From positions 62,001 to 126,000 of the forward strand of contig NW_024468915.1 of assembly GCF_011745365.1 (NCBI RefSeq): a DNA stretch of 64,000 nucleotides, written 5' to 3'. This DNA comes from Cryphonectria parasitica EP155. Lineage: Eukaryota > Ascomycota > Sordariomycetes > Diaporthales > Cryphonectriaceae. Every line of letters starts with the position of its first letter. Position 1 is the first letter of the stretch. A program made the position numbers and the translations under genes. The notes beneath the pieces are model-generated. The model was not told where the DNA came from, made no database searches, and saw only the letters and a program-made list of their open reading frames with translations. Shown here in pieces: positions 33,183 through 44,042 of the stretch.

Positions 33183-34200
33183 CGGCCCAAATCACACTAA
33201 GAGTACACGGACATGTCATAAGGGTTGTTTGCTTCTCTCATAATGACAGGCTTCTTCTTGTTTCAGCATCGTACGATAGGATATCCGGACTTTGGCAAGC
33301 GCCGTTATGAGATGTGGATGAACAGGAACCCTGCAGCTAGTCCTCGGCAACGGGCATTTAGGAAGACTGGTGAGTCCGTCATTCTCGCCAAGAACAATAC
33401 CACCTCACGTCTTGCTCGGTTGGAGGGACCATCCGTATCCGAGACTACGCTGAGGAGCATATGACAGGTCATTACGCTGTTACTGAAACCGGCAGGAGTG
33501 CGGATCACCATTGACCGTGCAGCTGCATACACACAGACGATGTGACTTGGTTCACAGTGTCCGCGACAGCTAATCAATAGCTTCTGACACTAAGAGACGA
33601 CTTGGTCTGCCTATGGAACAGCAACACGTGCTGTTTCCAACGCATACTGGTCGGCCACGCAGGCACGGTCGGAACCGTTCTGTTTTCACACGACGGCAAG
33701 AGCTTAGCTTCGGGCATCTTTTGACTTCGAGTGGTCCTTGAACACCGAGACAGAGCAGCGGGAGCTTGATAGCTATCATGACCGGGTCTCACATGCAATA
33801 TTTCCCTCAGATACTCGTTCGATCTCTCCAGAATCTGACGAAACGACTGTCTGTGTAATTAGGGACTTGATTTATGATGAAGCAAGTAGAAGACGAAGAA
33901 AGGAGAAGGCATACAAGCCTGGTCAGAACGAAGAGACAGAAATACAGCACAGTTGCACTACAGTTTGTGTGGAACATGGAAAAGAGCATCCAAGTGCTCC
34001 GAGATCACAGAAATATGTAGAGTCTATCACCTTTTCCAGCGATGGGCTCTATTACTAACTTGGCGGCGGGCGGCGATGACAGGGGGCTTATAATCTGGAA
34101 GCTGAGGAAGAATCAGGAGGTCGGCCTGTTAATTACAACCACATATCCAAGTCCACGAGGCAATTATCTCCGACAATATCAAGAACACAACCAACTACGA
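33183..34200 (+). pseudogene. Decayed WD40-repeat gene
   Basis: Fragments of at least three WD40 repeats occur in one direction but in different frames and with stops between them. Examples are GHVIRVVCFSHNDRLL ending in GLW (33207-33300), GHAGTVGTVLFSHDGKSLASG (about 33650-33720) and ITFSSDGLYY (about 34020-34055). The last continues after a stop and frameshift as GGDDRGLIIWKL. The repeat pattern (GH, then V.FS.D...L.S, then LW) is diagnostic. No intact frame longer than about 110 codons survives. In fungi such repeat arrays are often the C terminus of NACHT/NB-ARC incompatibility receptors; no NACHT part is seen here, so that origin is inference. The exact ends are uncertain. Confidence 0.72.
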
Positions 34201-34568
34201 ACAAACTTGTAGCCTGGGGCCGAGAAAGGTGGGCCAAGGAGGATGTCAAATCCCGGGCTTAATCAGTCGACGGGTCAGGTTTGCTCATGCGGTAGACGTT
34301 GTACCCCAAGGATTACAGCCTGAGCAACCACGCCCGCAGTAAGATTTATTCTTGGCTCTCCTGAGTAAACTCGGAAGATGAGTGACGTTTAGTACAAAGG
34401 ATGATCAGACATGCGCAAAGCTTGCGCTATATAGTATGGAATTGGTATGTATAGAAGTAAATATGTACACCAGAATACCCAAGCACACACTCATCTCATC
34501 CTCTCAGAAGCGTAGAGTCTCGGCCTCAAAGAAAACATGGCTTCGACACCTCACTTTGAGCCATCTTT

Positions 34569-35641
34569 TTACACGTACTTAACAGTGACAGTGTTGCCTG
34601 AGGCGGAAGACGAGGTCAGGATGTTGCCATCGCTATCCTCCACGTCCATGTAGATGGGGTCATCCCCAGGCGACAGGGTTCCGGTCTTGGTGGTAGCGAT
34701 GGCGTCCTCGAAGGTGACACTGCCAAAGTTGGCGAGACCCTCATTCACAGCATCGTCGACGACAAGATCCTCCTCGATCCACTCGGCGTCCGCGAGGCAA
34801 AGCTCGTACGTGGACGTCACAGTCTTGCTGTAGGACTTGCCACTTGCAGCATTAGACATGGTGACAACGCCCTCAGTAGTAGAGCTGGCCGTAACGTTGA
34901 CAGTGATGACCTGTACAAGTTGTGATTGGTTCATGATTAGTCTGGGATGATTCCAGGTTTTAGGAGAGGGCAGGGGATGTGGCAGCAGGTATCGTAACTT
35001 ACATCACCCGTAGCAAGGTCACCAATGTCAATCTCAACCGTATCACCGGGGTACCACTCATACCAGGCGTACCAGGAGACAGTTCCGGACTCGTCGATCG
35101 TTCCATCTACACCTGCCTGCCACAGACCAGTACCGCAGCTGTAGCCGTCGATGCCAATCCAGGTGGAGGCAGTGTGGTCTGTAGCATTGACCTGGTCACC
35201 GTCGGTCGGCTTCTTGACGGTGGGCAGGGTGAACGAAGCCGACACCCCAGTGATGGAGCCCTCGTCGGTCTGAGCGACCACACCAGCCCAGTTCGCGTTG
35301 TACTCGTCATCGGTGCTCGCAGAAACGGCGGTCGAAGTCGAAGTCGAAGTGGCGGTGGCGGAGGGGGCGGAGGTGCTGAAGGTGGTAGCACTGGCCGCCT
35401 TGGCCGTTGCAGAGGCCTGGCCGCCCCCGTAACCACCACCGAAACCTCCGTAACCGCCGAAACCACCCTGGCCCCCACCAGAGCTGAAGCCTTTGCTGTG
35501 GCCCTTGTGCATAAGACGCGCATGACGGTTCAGGCGCGCCTCGCGGGCAAGATTGGACACCTTGTGAACATTCGACGCCGGGGCCGGGGCGGCGATGGCA
35601 GTGGCGGCGAGCGCGCTGAGAACGGCGGCAGATAGTCTCAT
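34569..35641 (-). CDS. G1 family (eqolisin) glutamic endopeptidase, secreted
   Basis: Acid-active secreted protease related to scytalidoglutamic peptidase and aspergilloglutamic peptidase. Exons complement of 35641-35003 and 34910-34569 give 326 residues (donor GTAAGT). A signal peptide (about 1-18) precedes a basic propeptide. This contains a Gly-rich tract (about 52-75, GGFGGYGGFGGGYGGG) and an Ala/Ser/Thr-rich stretch (about 76-110), unusual for the family. The mature part starts near YNANWAG. The catalytic pair is visible: Gln175 in GLWQAGVDG and Glu256 in AEWIEED, with TWIGIDG and YAWYEWYP as family signatures. The mature length of about 210 residues is normal. A TATA-like box lies about 215 bp upstream of the ATG. 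Confidence 0.92.
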
Positions 35642-35855
35642 TGTGAAAACAAAAATCGAGGTGATATATAAAAAGATGAAGTGAACGGGGATACAAGAAG
35701 GGATAGTGGTGGCTACTATCTTCAAAATGATAATATACTCGATCTGGCCGAGGGACAAGAGAAAAGAACGATAGGATGCGACTTGTGCTTGCAAACCTGT
35801 GCAGATGCTGAGCCCCGAAATAATTCTATGTACAACACTCACAGGCACTCAGCTT

Positions 35856-35864
35856 GGTTTTATA
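35856..35864 (-). promoter_or_regulatory. TATA box of the G1 peptidase gene
   Basis: TATAAAACC read on the minus strand, about 215 bp upstream of the peptidase start codon; a good match to the consensus and the only strong one near this gene. Confidence 0.5.
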
Positions 35865-37414
35865 AGAGAGGGATGTTGGGCCATTTCGGATCATTCTGAA
35901 TAAGGGTTGATAGGAGGATTCCCACAGGATGCCCACTTTCGGCCAATTAATCCATCAATCCTCTTCGTCGCTGTGCAGGAATCACGACATCTAGAGATTG
36001 CCAGGGCCATGATCGGGGCTTACGGCTCCTAATCCCTCCCGTTTCGCACTCGAGGGGGCGCTGCCAAAGGACTAAGCCCCCAAGCAATATTCATGATATA
36101 TGGGAGGGAAGGGGAGGGGGGGGACGCGGCGGGGTTGCAACGAGATGAAGGGTTCCCACCTCCAACACGCGAATGCTTAGACTTTGCCTCCGTGTAGACG
36201 AACGATATTAAGCCTCGAAAAGTGGACATTCTTCTTGAAAGAGCATTCGCCATGAGATCCACCAATGAAATACGGTAGACCCGGTGCATGATGGACCCGC
36301 AGCCGCATGATGGACCCGCAGACGCATGAAGGAGCAATGCTCCTCGCCGTCTGGTGTTTATGAGGGTGTCGTCGTCCACATTGCTGTCCACCTCTAAGGA
36401 TGACAGCAGAATCGGAGCGCGATATGCTGTGCGATATCACATAGAGCTCAATGGCCAATTCTCCACGCCCTTGTAGTTCTCCTGCCCAGATGAATACGGA
36501 GGAATGACGCCGAAACACACTTGCTTAATACGGCGGCAAAACAAAAGTGACAAGACTGACATCCCTGAATGTTTCAATCCCTGAGCTACTCCCTACAATG
36601 TTTCAAAGAAAAGTGGGGGCGCTTTCTAAACTTTGTTTTCCTGCTGGCGTGCTTTCCAGGCTACCCTTGACTTATCCAAAGCTAAGCACTTCACTAGCGG
36701 CTTTCCCAAAGCTTCACCATCGTATTTTTCCTTTCCGAGCAAGCTATGGAGAAATTTGATGCTAACATTCCGGAACATCATGTTGATTTCCTAATTTAAA
36801 AAAAAAAGAAAAAGCAGCAGAAGATGTCATAGTTATTATTGACTCGTTGGAGTATGGGAAGTAGCGAAAGAAACTGACCTTGATCATCGACACATGATTG
36901 AAGGTCGATAAATTCGATTTCCGACCCTAGCCATGGACAGATAACTCAGTAATCCAGGCTTGGGTTAACCAGTGCAGTGTTTCTATATGATTTATCGCAT
37001 TGCATTTCGGACAGCAAATATTGCGAACCTACGATTCCAGAACATCATCTCAAGCTAGTACTTATTCTACAGAATCTGAGTATAAATAAAGAATCTGGTG
37101 TTGTAGGAGTCATAATGATAAACATTCAGGACAGGCATGCAAAGAAGTTCTGGGTCATTGTACATGGAAAGGAAGGTTAATTTTTTCAACTTTTCTTTGG
37201 ACAGACAATAATTACAATAAGATTATCAATAAGAGCAACGCCCCGTCTGAGCATAATTCACTCTCCCCGCCAACACCTTGTTCCCCTTTTCAAAGAGATA
37301 AACAATTTCCAAGTCATGCTACTCTATCCTCCACGTAAGACAAGATTGAAACGTAACCATACCTCCCGCCAGGAATGTTTGGCAGCGGTGGCAGCGGCAG
37401 CAGCAGCACTATTC
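35865..37414. other. Intergenic region
   Basis: Upstream of the G1 peptidase and downstream of the membrane-protein gene. A near-perfect direct repeat of about 18 bp (GCATGATGGACCCGCAG) lies at 36286-36321. Short frames are not gene-like. Nothing else is recognised. Confidence 0.45.
36286..36321. repeat. Two-copy tandem repeat of about 18 bp
   Basis: GCATGATGGACCCGCAG occurs twice in tandem and a third partial copy (GCATGA) follows. It lies in non-coding sequence. Confidence 0.8.
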
Positions 37415-38464
37415 TTAATAAGTATAATCGATAACATCACTCCAGTCCACCTCTTGCTCAATGTTGAAGCCCAGCTTACGAATCTTTACATTCTCCACAA
37501 CAACTATCAGCCGACAGACGAGTGTACAAGCGACATACCGTGCGACGACAAATGCTGCATCCTGCATGCTGATGAATAACATACCAGCCAAGACCACCAG
37601 CCCGAACAAGACATGAAGCGATGCACCAACATACAACGCCCAGACCAGCAACTGAAACCAATCGTCTTTCCCAGGCAGTCCTTCCCTAACATGCGCGACG
37701 AGTGGCGTCAACTCATCCATCTCCATCTGAAGTTTCCATAGGAGCCACTGCATCGGCGTGTCTGCCTGCGTTGAAGGTCCGCCAGAGACAGTGACGAGAC
37801 GCCACATTGTCATCACTGAGACGATATGCACCACAAGCGCGAGGTACATCCACAGGGAAGGTAGCCATGAGGCAGGAGGCGAAAAACTGCAAATACACCA
37901 GCAGCCGAGCTGATAGGCAAGGTAGGCGTTGTTAGCCATACACCCCATGACAACAAGATAGACACCGAGGGGCCAAATAGTCCAGAAGATCTTGACGAAG
38001 CCAAGACAGATGCCGGAGATGAAGTTTTTATGTTTAGGATTGGAGATGTCATCATCGTATGATGCAATTGTTGACGGTATCGGAAAGGGTTTACCCATGC
38101 GCTTTACGGCCATGACGAAATCCCTTCCACGTTGCGGGCCCACTGCCGGTGTTCCTAGCGCAACCATCAACGCCAGGATAGGCTTACGAAGGCCCAGCAT
38201 ACTCGTTTGCACGGTTGTAGGGCCTATCAACCCAATGGCGGTAGGCGTGAGACCAAGCATCACAGAAACCGCATTCATCTCAGATTGACGGAACGATGGT
38301 GTGCTGTCGAGGAGACAGCCGGCTAGCGCATAGGCTGAATGAGGATGCGTACGGTAGAGATCCAGGGTGCTATTGCATTCATTGACCATCAAATCGATAA
38401 GTGTTTTGTTCCATGCGGGAAAGAACTGCTTGAATGAACACTGGGACCAGTCTGCGTCAAACAT
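37415..38464 (-). CDS. Multipass membrane protein of unknown function
   Basis: Single exon, 349 residues, ATG at 38464. I do not recognise a named family, but similar proteins recur in Sordariomycetes in my memory. The N-terminal part has an extracellular-looking Cys-containing segment (WSQCSF, NECNSTLDLY, AGCLLDSTPSFRQSEM) and a well-kept stretch LGLTPTAIGLIGPTTVQTSM. Five or six hydrophobic helices follow, among them WTIWPLGVYLVVMGCMANNAY, LWMYLALVVHIVSVMTMW and LHVLFGLVVLAGMLFI. The C terminus is acidic (QEVDWSDVIDYTY). There is no signal peptide, transporter motif or catalytic motif. It could be a sensor or channel-like protein; I assign no function. Confidence 0.75.
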   Translation of the reverse strand: MFDADWSQCSFKQFFPAWNKTLIDLMVNECNSTLDLYRTHPHSAYALAGCLLDSTPSFRQSEMNAVSVMLGLTPTAIGLIGPTTVQTSMLGLRKPILALMVALGTPAVGPQRGRDFVMAVKRMGKPFPIPSTIASYDDDISNPKHKNFISGICLGFVKIFWTIWPLGVYLVVMGCMANNAYLAYQLGCWCICSFSPPASWLPSLWMYLALVVHIVSVMTMWRLVTVSGGPSTQADTPMQWLLWKLQMEMDELTPLVAHVREGLPGKDDWFQLLVWALYVGASLHVLFGLVVLAGMLFISMQDAAFVVARYVACTLVCRLIVVVENVKIRKLGFNIEQEVDWSDVIDYTY

Positions 38465-38538
38465 AGCGTTCTTGTCTCTTCAGGAAATTCGGGATGTGCT
38501 GTAATGTTACGCTTGCCGTCTGTTGTGGCCTCAATGTA

Positions 38539-38591
38539 ACAAGTTCAGCTATGCGAGCGAGCGCCTTTTAAACAAGTTCAGGTATGCGGGC
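38539..38591. repeat. 21-bp direct repeat, 32-bp period
   Basis: AACAAGTTCAGCTATGCGAGC at 38539-38559 recurs at 38571-38591 with two mismatches, separated by 11 bp. Confidence 0.8.
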
Positions 38592-38910
38592 AAAAATCCA
38601 TTCGGCCCCTGTACCACCACGGGGGGTTGCGGTTGCCATAGCTGCATCATCAACAGCATCTACCGCTGATACAGTGATTGTTACTGGCGCGGGGCCAAAT
38701 GGCCCCGTACTCAGCTTTGAGGAGCGACCCGATACGAGGTCAGTAAGTGTGCCGCCGCCAACAGCACCCATTTTTTGTAAGCGCGCCACATTAATTACTG
38801 TATTTAAACCGGATTTGGGGCTGAAGCATTTTGCTGACTGCGCGGTCAGTAGAACCACCTTGTGTTTCCCCGCTGGTCGAACCAAATCTCGTCCAGTTTT
38901 TGCAATAACG

Positions 38911-38912
<2 letters not shown>

Positions 38913-38942
<30 letters not shown>
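38913..38942. repeat. Poly(A) run of 30
   Basis: An uninterrupted top-strand A tract directly after a compositionally distinct block of about 330 bp. It may be the tail of a retroposed sequence or a simple repeat. Confidence 0.85.
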
Positions 38943-38944
<2 letters not shown>

Positions 38945-39947
38945 ATACAAGAAACAGAACTCTTTGTATGATGTTCTATATTAGAAGAATGGTCGATAGG
39001 TTTGAGAATGTTTTGGGTATATCCAGACGTCGTTGCTATGTTAAAATCATTTTCTTCCATAGTCTTTCACTGGCAAACTAACCGCAAATTCGAAATGGCA
39101 TGTGGTAGAGGAGGAGCCCTCCAATATAACAATATCAAGGTTTTAGTAAAAATGGTTATTTCAATGCAACTGACAGGTTTAATCGGCAGCCCACTTGAAA
39201 GAGTGAAGAGCAGGTAATTGGTCTAGCAACACAAATTGACAGCACTCAACATGTTCTGCGTTCTTAGCTTCCGAATCAACAAAATCAATCTCAACTTCAT
39301 TTTTGCAACATATAATGCATGTTATGCTATAGGCTACACCTTTCCATTTCGTAGATCAAGACAAGATATGACTTTTAGATGCGAGAGTGTAGGGAAAGGC
39401 TACTGTAATGACCAGATGCAAAGGAATTCTATTGTAATACAGATGTCCCTCTAAAATCTGAACGCACAATCACGATGGGCACAGAGAGCCGACTCGCCAT
39501 GGACCTCAATAAGAACTCTCTAGTAGTTAAGGTGGGCGAAAGAGGCTAAAGGAAGAAAAGCCTTGAGGGTCCAACCATGTGGCGATTCAGCTATACTGGC
39601 GCTGCGAAATGACGCCCCGTCTCCTAGGGGGCGGACACAGCATGCCACAAAAGCAGTCCAATACCTCTCAGTCGTGTAGCCAATCATATTCTGAAACGCT
39701 GCTCTCAGCTGTTGGTGGCGAGACATATGATGGGTGCCAGTTGCACCCGATGATTTGGCCTCGTTGGGGTCCGCGTAGTGAGTATTGTCATGGTAGAAAT
39801 GACTGAAAAAGGTAAATCCCCGTGTCTAGTGAGCTTAAGTCGTTATAATGGCCCACTAATACCTGCAACGTTTGCAACCTGGTAAAAGATATCCGCTACG
39901 CGGTGAGTCTTTCGCAACAGTCAATACAAAGACACAACCAAGCACCC

Positions 39948-42900
39948 ATGATGCCAGAGTCTCCTCATGATTCCGATACCTCGCACGGCATCTGTAGTCT
40001 TGCTGGGGCAGTCTGCGATCATCGCCCGAGATTAGAGGACGAAAGATCTCTCATGAATGATGTCACTCAACTATTTCCAAGGACTTTCAGTCGGTCTGAT
40101 GATGAGCGACCAAGCAACTCATATTCGGGCCATCGGACCATCGACGGCGAGGATCTTGCGGTTATTTGCGGCAGAGGGTCCCCATACATGCCCAGAATCG
40201 AACAAGACCGAGACGGTTATGCTGCAGTGGAAGTAGATGAGGACTGCAATATCACAGGACCGACCATGCTACGAACTGTTGACTCCATCGAACCCATTCA
40301 GGCCTGGGCTGAACATGAGCAGCATGTACTCCCCCAAACATGTCCCAAGAGCGACAAGTCGATAAAAGCCGAGAAACTGCAATACTGGAACCCATCCTGG
40401 TTATCAACTTCCGCCCTTCTCTCGTTCTGCATATCACAAGCAATTTTCGCTACCATAACAATCATTTTACGACAATGGTCCATCAGAGACCATGGCTTTC
40501 CCGTCTTAACCACGAACCACTATGCCTGGACATACGGACCTACAGTTATTTTGACGATTGTTGGAAGTATATGGACGCAAATCGAATACTGGTGCAAGGT
40601 GCTCCAGCCATGGCGCGAGTTGAAGAATCGACCAGGACCTGCCCAACGAACATTGCTTCTCGATTACGTATCACCTATCCTCCCGAATAATCTTTGCAAA
40701 GCGGTGCGCTTCAGGCACTTACCCGTTTTTCTCTCCCTGTTGGGTGGCTTAACACTGAAAATTGTCACGGTAGCTTCCACTGGTCTTTTGGCGTCTGGCC
40801 CTTCGCAAACAGTGTACAACAACATCGCCCTTGAGCTTGACTCAGAGTTTGTTGTCGATGAATATTTGAGGACTGGCGACCAAAATTCTGTATTGGAGTC
40901 TGTGATTGACTTTGAAGCGTACGCGCTTCTTACGGAGGGTCTACCATTCCCAGATGGCATCCAGTGGAATTTGGCCTTTCAACGGTTCAAGCTTCCTGCC
41001 GACGCAACTTTGAACGGCATATTGTCATCCATCGAAGCTACCGTGGACACCTTTCAACCCCTCAATCAATGCGAGGAAGCAAATGTAACCTTTGGTAACA
41101 TAAGTACCCTGATTGGCGATGGCCTCCCGATCAGTCCCAACGTTTCGTGGCATTCCTGTCCTTCTATGCAGCCAGCAGACCTCAGCTTTGTCCCATATGC
41201 CAATTCCAGCCGCAAACTATACGGTAGTCCGGGTATCGTTCAATGCCCCCCTATGAGCGCATCACCATGGGGGCTCGTTACGTTATACGACCTACGATAC
41301 AATCAGTCGTACATTCCCTCAGCTGCCTATAGATACGAAAAGAACAGTACAACAGGAAATTGGGCTCTCCAGATCATGCCGCCTACCGCAGTTGTATGCA
41401 ATATCTCCTACCTCATGGTAAGGGCGAACGTGACATACGACCTTTCACAAACACCCGCTGCAGTTACTGTGGATTCTATCAACAGCCAGAGTAGCAATAA
41501 CAGACTGCTCGAGAATCTTACACAAAGCATTTACGCCCAGCGTGTGCTTTACGACGCCGATGATATCGCTGACTTATTTGGCGATGTTGAGTCGGCTGGA
41601 ATCGACGAACCTGATACTTTCTTCAATATATTGGCAATGTTGGCCAACGCTTCAACTTTTGAAGACCTCTTGGGCAACCACTCCAAAATGGCAGCAGCAG
41701 CAGCAGACACCTTCACTTACATAGGGGTACAAGTGGCCAACACATTCCTCATCACAAACACCTCGGGCCCTTTGGTGGGAAGGGCTAGTTCAATCTCAGC
41801 GAGACTTCTGGTGTCGTCCCTTGCGTCATGGACAATGTTCGCCGGGTTTTTACTCCTCGCAGCAGCAGGGATAAGCCTGGTGTTTGTTCGGCCAAAGGAT
41901 GTCTCTCCATGTAGACTGGGGACCATCGGAGGAACTGCATTTATCCTATCCCAAAGTCCTGAGGTTCAGGGTTTACTTGGTCACTGCGGCCACGCAGAAG
42001 CGGATGACATCGCTGAGTCCATCGCTCTCTACAATTTCCAAAGCGAAGCTAGATGCTCCTGGAATGATAGATTCTGCATCACACCAAGCAGCAATGTTTT
42101 ACGTGAAGCTGTCCGGAAAAGTCCGACGGCCGGAGATATCACGTGGTGGACACCGATACCGTTACGTCTCTGGCTTGCCATTATCAGTTTTACTTTACCA
42201 ATAGTGATCATTACGGTTTTAGAAGCTCTGCAGCGTCTTTCAAGTCGCCCAGAGGGTATCATAATCCTAGACTCTCCGCATAGTCTTTTGGCAACATTTG
42301 GAACGAGAATTGTTCCATCGGCGGTGTTTATATGCGTTGCGCTTCTATACGACGCCTTCAAGTTCAACCTGGTCCTCTTGACCCCGTTTGCAAGACTGAA
42401 AAAGGGCAAGGCCAAGGCAAGCGAAAGTATTGATGAGAACCTGCTCGGACAAGTAGCAGTCGTGTCTCTGCTTTCGGCTCTGCGGCATCATCACTGGCCG
42501 GCAGCACTGGCAATGTTTGCCTCAATTATTGGGAGCTTCCTCACCATCGCAGCATCGGGTCTCTTCGTTGTCGACAGCAGCCCCGGGCCTGTGTCACTAT
42601 CTGTCTTGCAGGTCGACCGCTTTGATCCTTCGTGGCCAAATAGTTTGACCGAAGACGGGGGCGCCGCCGCTCTTCTGCCCAGCTTCGCGATGCTAAACCT
42701 CTCATATCCGGCTTGGACTACGTTAGAGCTAACTATCCCGATGTTGAATCTGTCCTCAAGCACTACAGAGCGAATATCGTCGTCGTCACAGAGATCTATC
42801 AATCTTATCTTGCCTGCTCTAAGAGCTGAGCTAGAGTGCGAACTTGTTCAGGCAAACACGACAAGCGTCGGCTTCGACGCGTTAAGGAGTACGATTTTCA

Positions 42901-44042
42901 TCGATAGCTCGACACAGACGCCAGCCACCTGCAACGTCAGTACGTCGAGCATCGAGTGGTCTGTGGCAGTATGGCTGCAAGGTGGTAATAATTGGATCGG
43001 ACAGATGTTAGATTTGCACCCTGGAGAAACACCTAGCTTCGGAGAGTTTGAGTACCCCGGGCAGGAGAATAGCCCTCCTGGTTGCCCGTCGCTGGCGTTC
43101 ACCTTCGGCAACTACTCGGGCGTTGACGACTCTCCACTATCACCACCTGATTTTCCATCACCAACACCACCCGACTTCTCATCATCACGGACCAACTTTT
43201 CATCATCACCAACAGACTTCTCGATCATGTCCTGTTATCAGCTTATGGCGCAAGTGCAGACCAACGTCAGCCTGAGCGTCCCAGACTTCGCAGTCATATC
43301 AGCTGTTCCGGACGAGTCCTCGGTCGAGTATCTCTCAAGCGGGCCAGACGGCCAGACTGCATTTTCCTGGCGCCCCCAAGCGGAGCTGAACATGAAGGTG
43401 GCTATTTGGAACGGGAATTTCGACTTTGGAGGGGTAGACGCTGCAGCTATGGCAGAGTATCCAAACGATCAATACTCCATTGACGCTTTCTATGCTCTGC
43501 TTTTGAGCAGAGGGACGCCCCCCGAGGACTTATGGGGACCACAGAACCGCGAGAGATACCTAGATGCTGTCCAGACGGTATACCGACAATACATGGCGCA
43601 GGTTGCTTCATTGATGATGCGAGTACCTCTCAACGTCACCGAGCAGGCTAGCGCTGTGAAGTACGAGGCGACTTGGATCGACCCAGACCGGGCAGTGCTC
43701 CGGCAGAACACACCATCCAAGCTGTTGCTGCAGATTATACTTGGTACAATGTCAGCATGTGGCCTGGCGGCGTATCTGATCATGGACACCAAGAAAGTGT
43801 TGCCGCACAACCCTTGCAGCATTGCAGGTATGGCGGCGCTGCTCGCTGGTAGCACGATGTGCGGCGAGGCCTTGGCAGATACAAGGACTTGCAACAATCG
43901 GTCTCGTCAGAGGTATTTATGGGGCTCTTGGCTGTTCAGTTTGGGTTGGTGGGATAAGGATGACGGGGCACCGCAGGCCTCCCAAAGGTTCGGCATTGAC
44001 ATTGGGGAGGCTCGAAGGGAATCACTAATGAAAGCAGACTGA
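39948..44042 (+). CDS. DUF3433 family large membrane protein
   Basis: Intronless frame of 1364 residues from the ATG at 39948 (MMPESPHDS); the frame is open slightly upstream only from a non-ATG codon. About 140 hydrophilic residues precede two similar halves, each with membrane helices (YWNPSW...LLSFCISQAIFATITIIL near 150-175; WWTPIPLRLWLAIISFTLP near 750) around long luminal segments with many NxS/T sites, the DUF3433 pattern. I know of no established function; such proteins are frequent in fungal accessory regions. A Pro/Ser/Asp/Phe-rich tandem motif (SPPDFPSPTPPDFSSS and following) lies at about 43135-43225. The C-terminal tail after the last helix holds FSLGWWDKDDG, usual for this family. 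Neighbours on the same strand include an FAD monooxygenase. Confidence 0.82.
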   Translation: MMPESPHDSDTSHGICSLAGAVCDHRPRLEDERSLMNDVTQLFPRTFSRSDDERPSNSYSGHRTIDGEDLAVICGRGSPYMPRIEQDRDGYAAVEVDEDCNITGPTMLRTVDSIEPIQAWAEHEQHVLPQTCPKSDKSIKAEKLQYWNPSWLSTSALLSFCISQAIFATITIILRQWSIRDHGFPVLTTNHYAWTYGPTVILTIVGSIWTQIEYWCKVLQPWRELKNRPGPAQRTLLLDYVSPILPNNLCKAVRFRHLPVFLSLLGGLTLKIVTVASTGLLASGPSQTVYNNIALELDSEFVVDEYLRTGDQNSVLESVIDFEAYALLTEGLPFPDGIQWNLAFQRFKLPADATLNGILSSIEATVDTFQPLNQCEEANVTFGNISTLIGDGLPISPNVSWHSCPSMQPADLSFVPYANSSRKLYGSPGIVQCPPMSASPWGLVTLYDLRYNQSYIPSAAYRYEKNSTTGNWALQIMPPTAVVCNISYLMVRANVTYDLSQTPAAVTVDSINSQSSNNRLLENLTQSIYAQRVLYDADDIADLFGDVESAGIDEPDTFFNILAMLANASTFEDLLGNHSKMAAAAADTFTYIGVQVANTFLITNTSGPLVGRASSISARLLVSSLASWTMFAGFLLLAAAGISLVFVRPKDVSPCRLGTIGGTAFILSQSPEVQGLLGHCGHAEADDIAESIALYNFQSEARCSWNDRFCITPSSNVLREAVRKSPTAGDITWWTPIPLRLWLAIISFTLPIVIITVLEALQRLSSRPEGIIILDSPHSLLATFGTRIVPSAVFICVALLYDAFKFNLVLLTPFARLKKGKAKASESIDENLLGQVAVVSLLSALRHHHWPAALAMFASIIGSFLTIAASGLFVVDSSPGPVSLSVLQVDRFDPSWPNSLTEDGGAAALLPSFAMLNLSYPAWTTLELTIPMLNLSSSTTERISSSSQRSINLILPALRAELECELVQANTTSVGFDALRSTIFIDSSTQTPATCNVSTSSIEWSVAVWLQGGNNWIGQMLDLHPGETPSFGEFEYPGQENSPPGCPSLAFTFGNYSGVDDSPLSPPDFPSPTPPDFSSSRTNFSSSPTDFSIMSCYQLMAQVQTNVSLSVPDFAVISAVPDESSVEYLSSGPDGQTAFSWRPQAELNMKVAIWNGNFDFGGVDAAAMAEYPNDQYSIDAFYALLLSRGTPPEDLWGPQNRERYLDAVQTVYRQYMAQVASLMMRVPLNVTEQASAVKYEATWIDPDRAVLRQNTPSKLLLQIILGTMSACGLAAYLIMDTKKVLPHNPCSIAGMAALLAGSTMCGEALADTRTCNNRSRQRYLWGSWLFSLGWWDKDDGAPQASQRFGIDIGEARRESLMKAD

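Larger units (their letters stand above)
38465..39947. other. Intergenic region with direct repeat and poly(A) tract
   Basis: Contains a spaced direct repeat (38539-38591), a GC-richer block at about 38590-38900 open in both directions but unlike any known protein, and a run of 30 A at 38913-38942. The right end is the promoter of the DUF3433 gene. No gene is supported. Confidence 0.45.
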
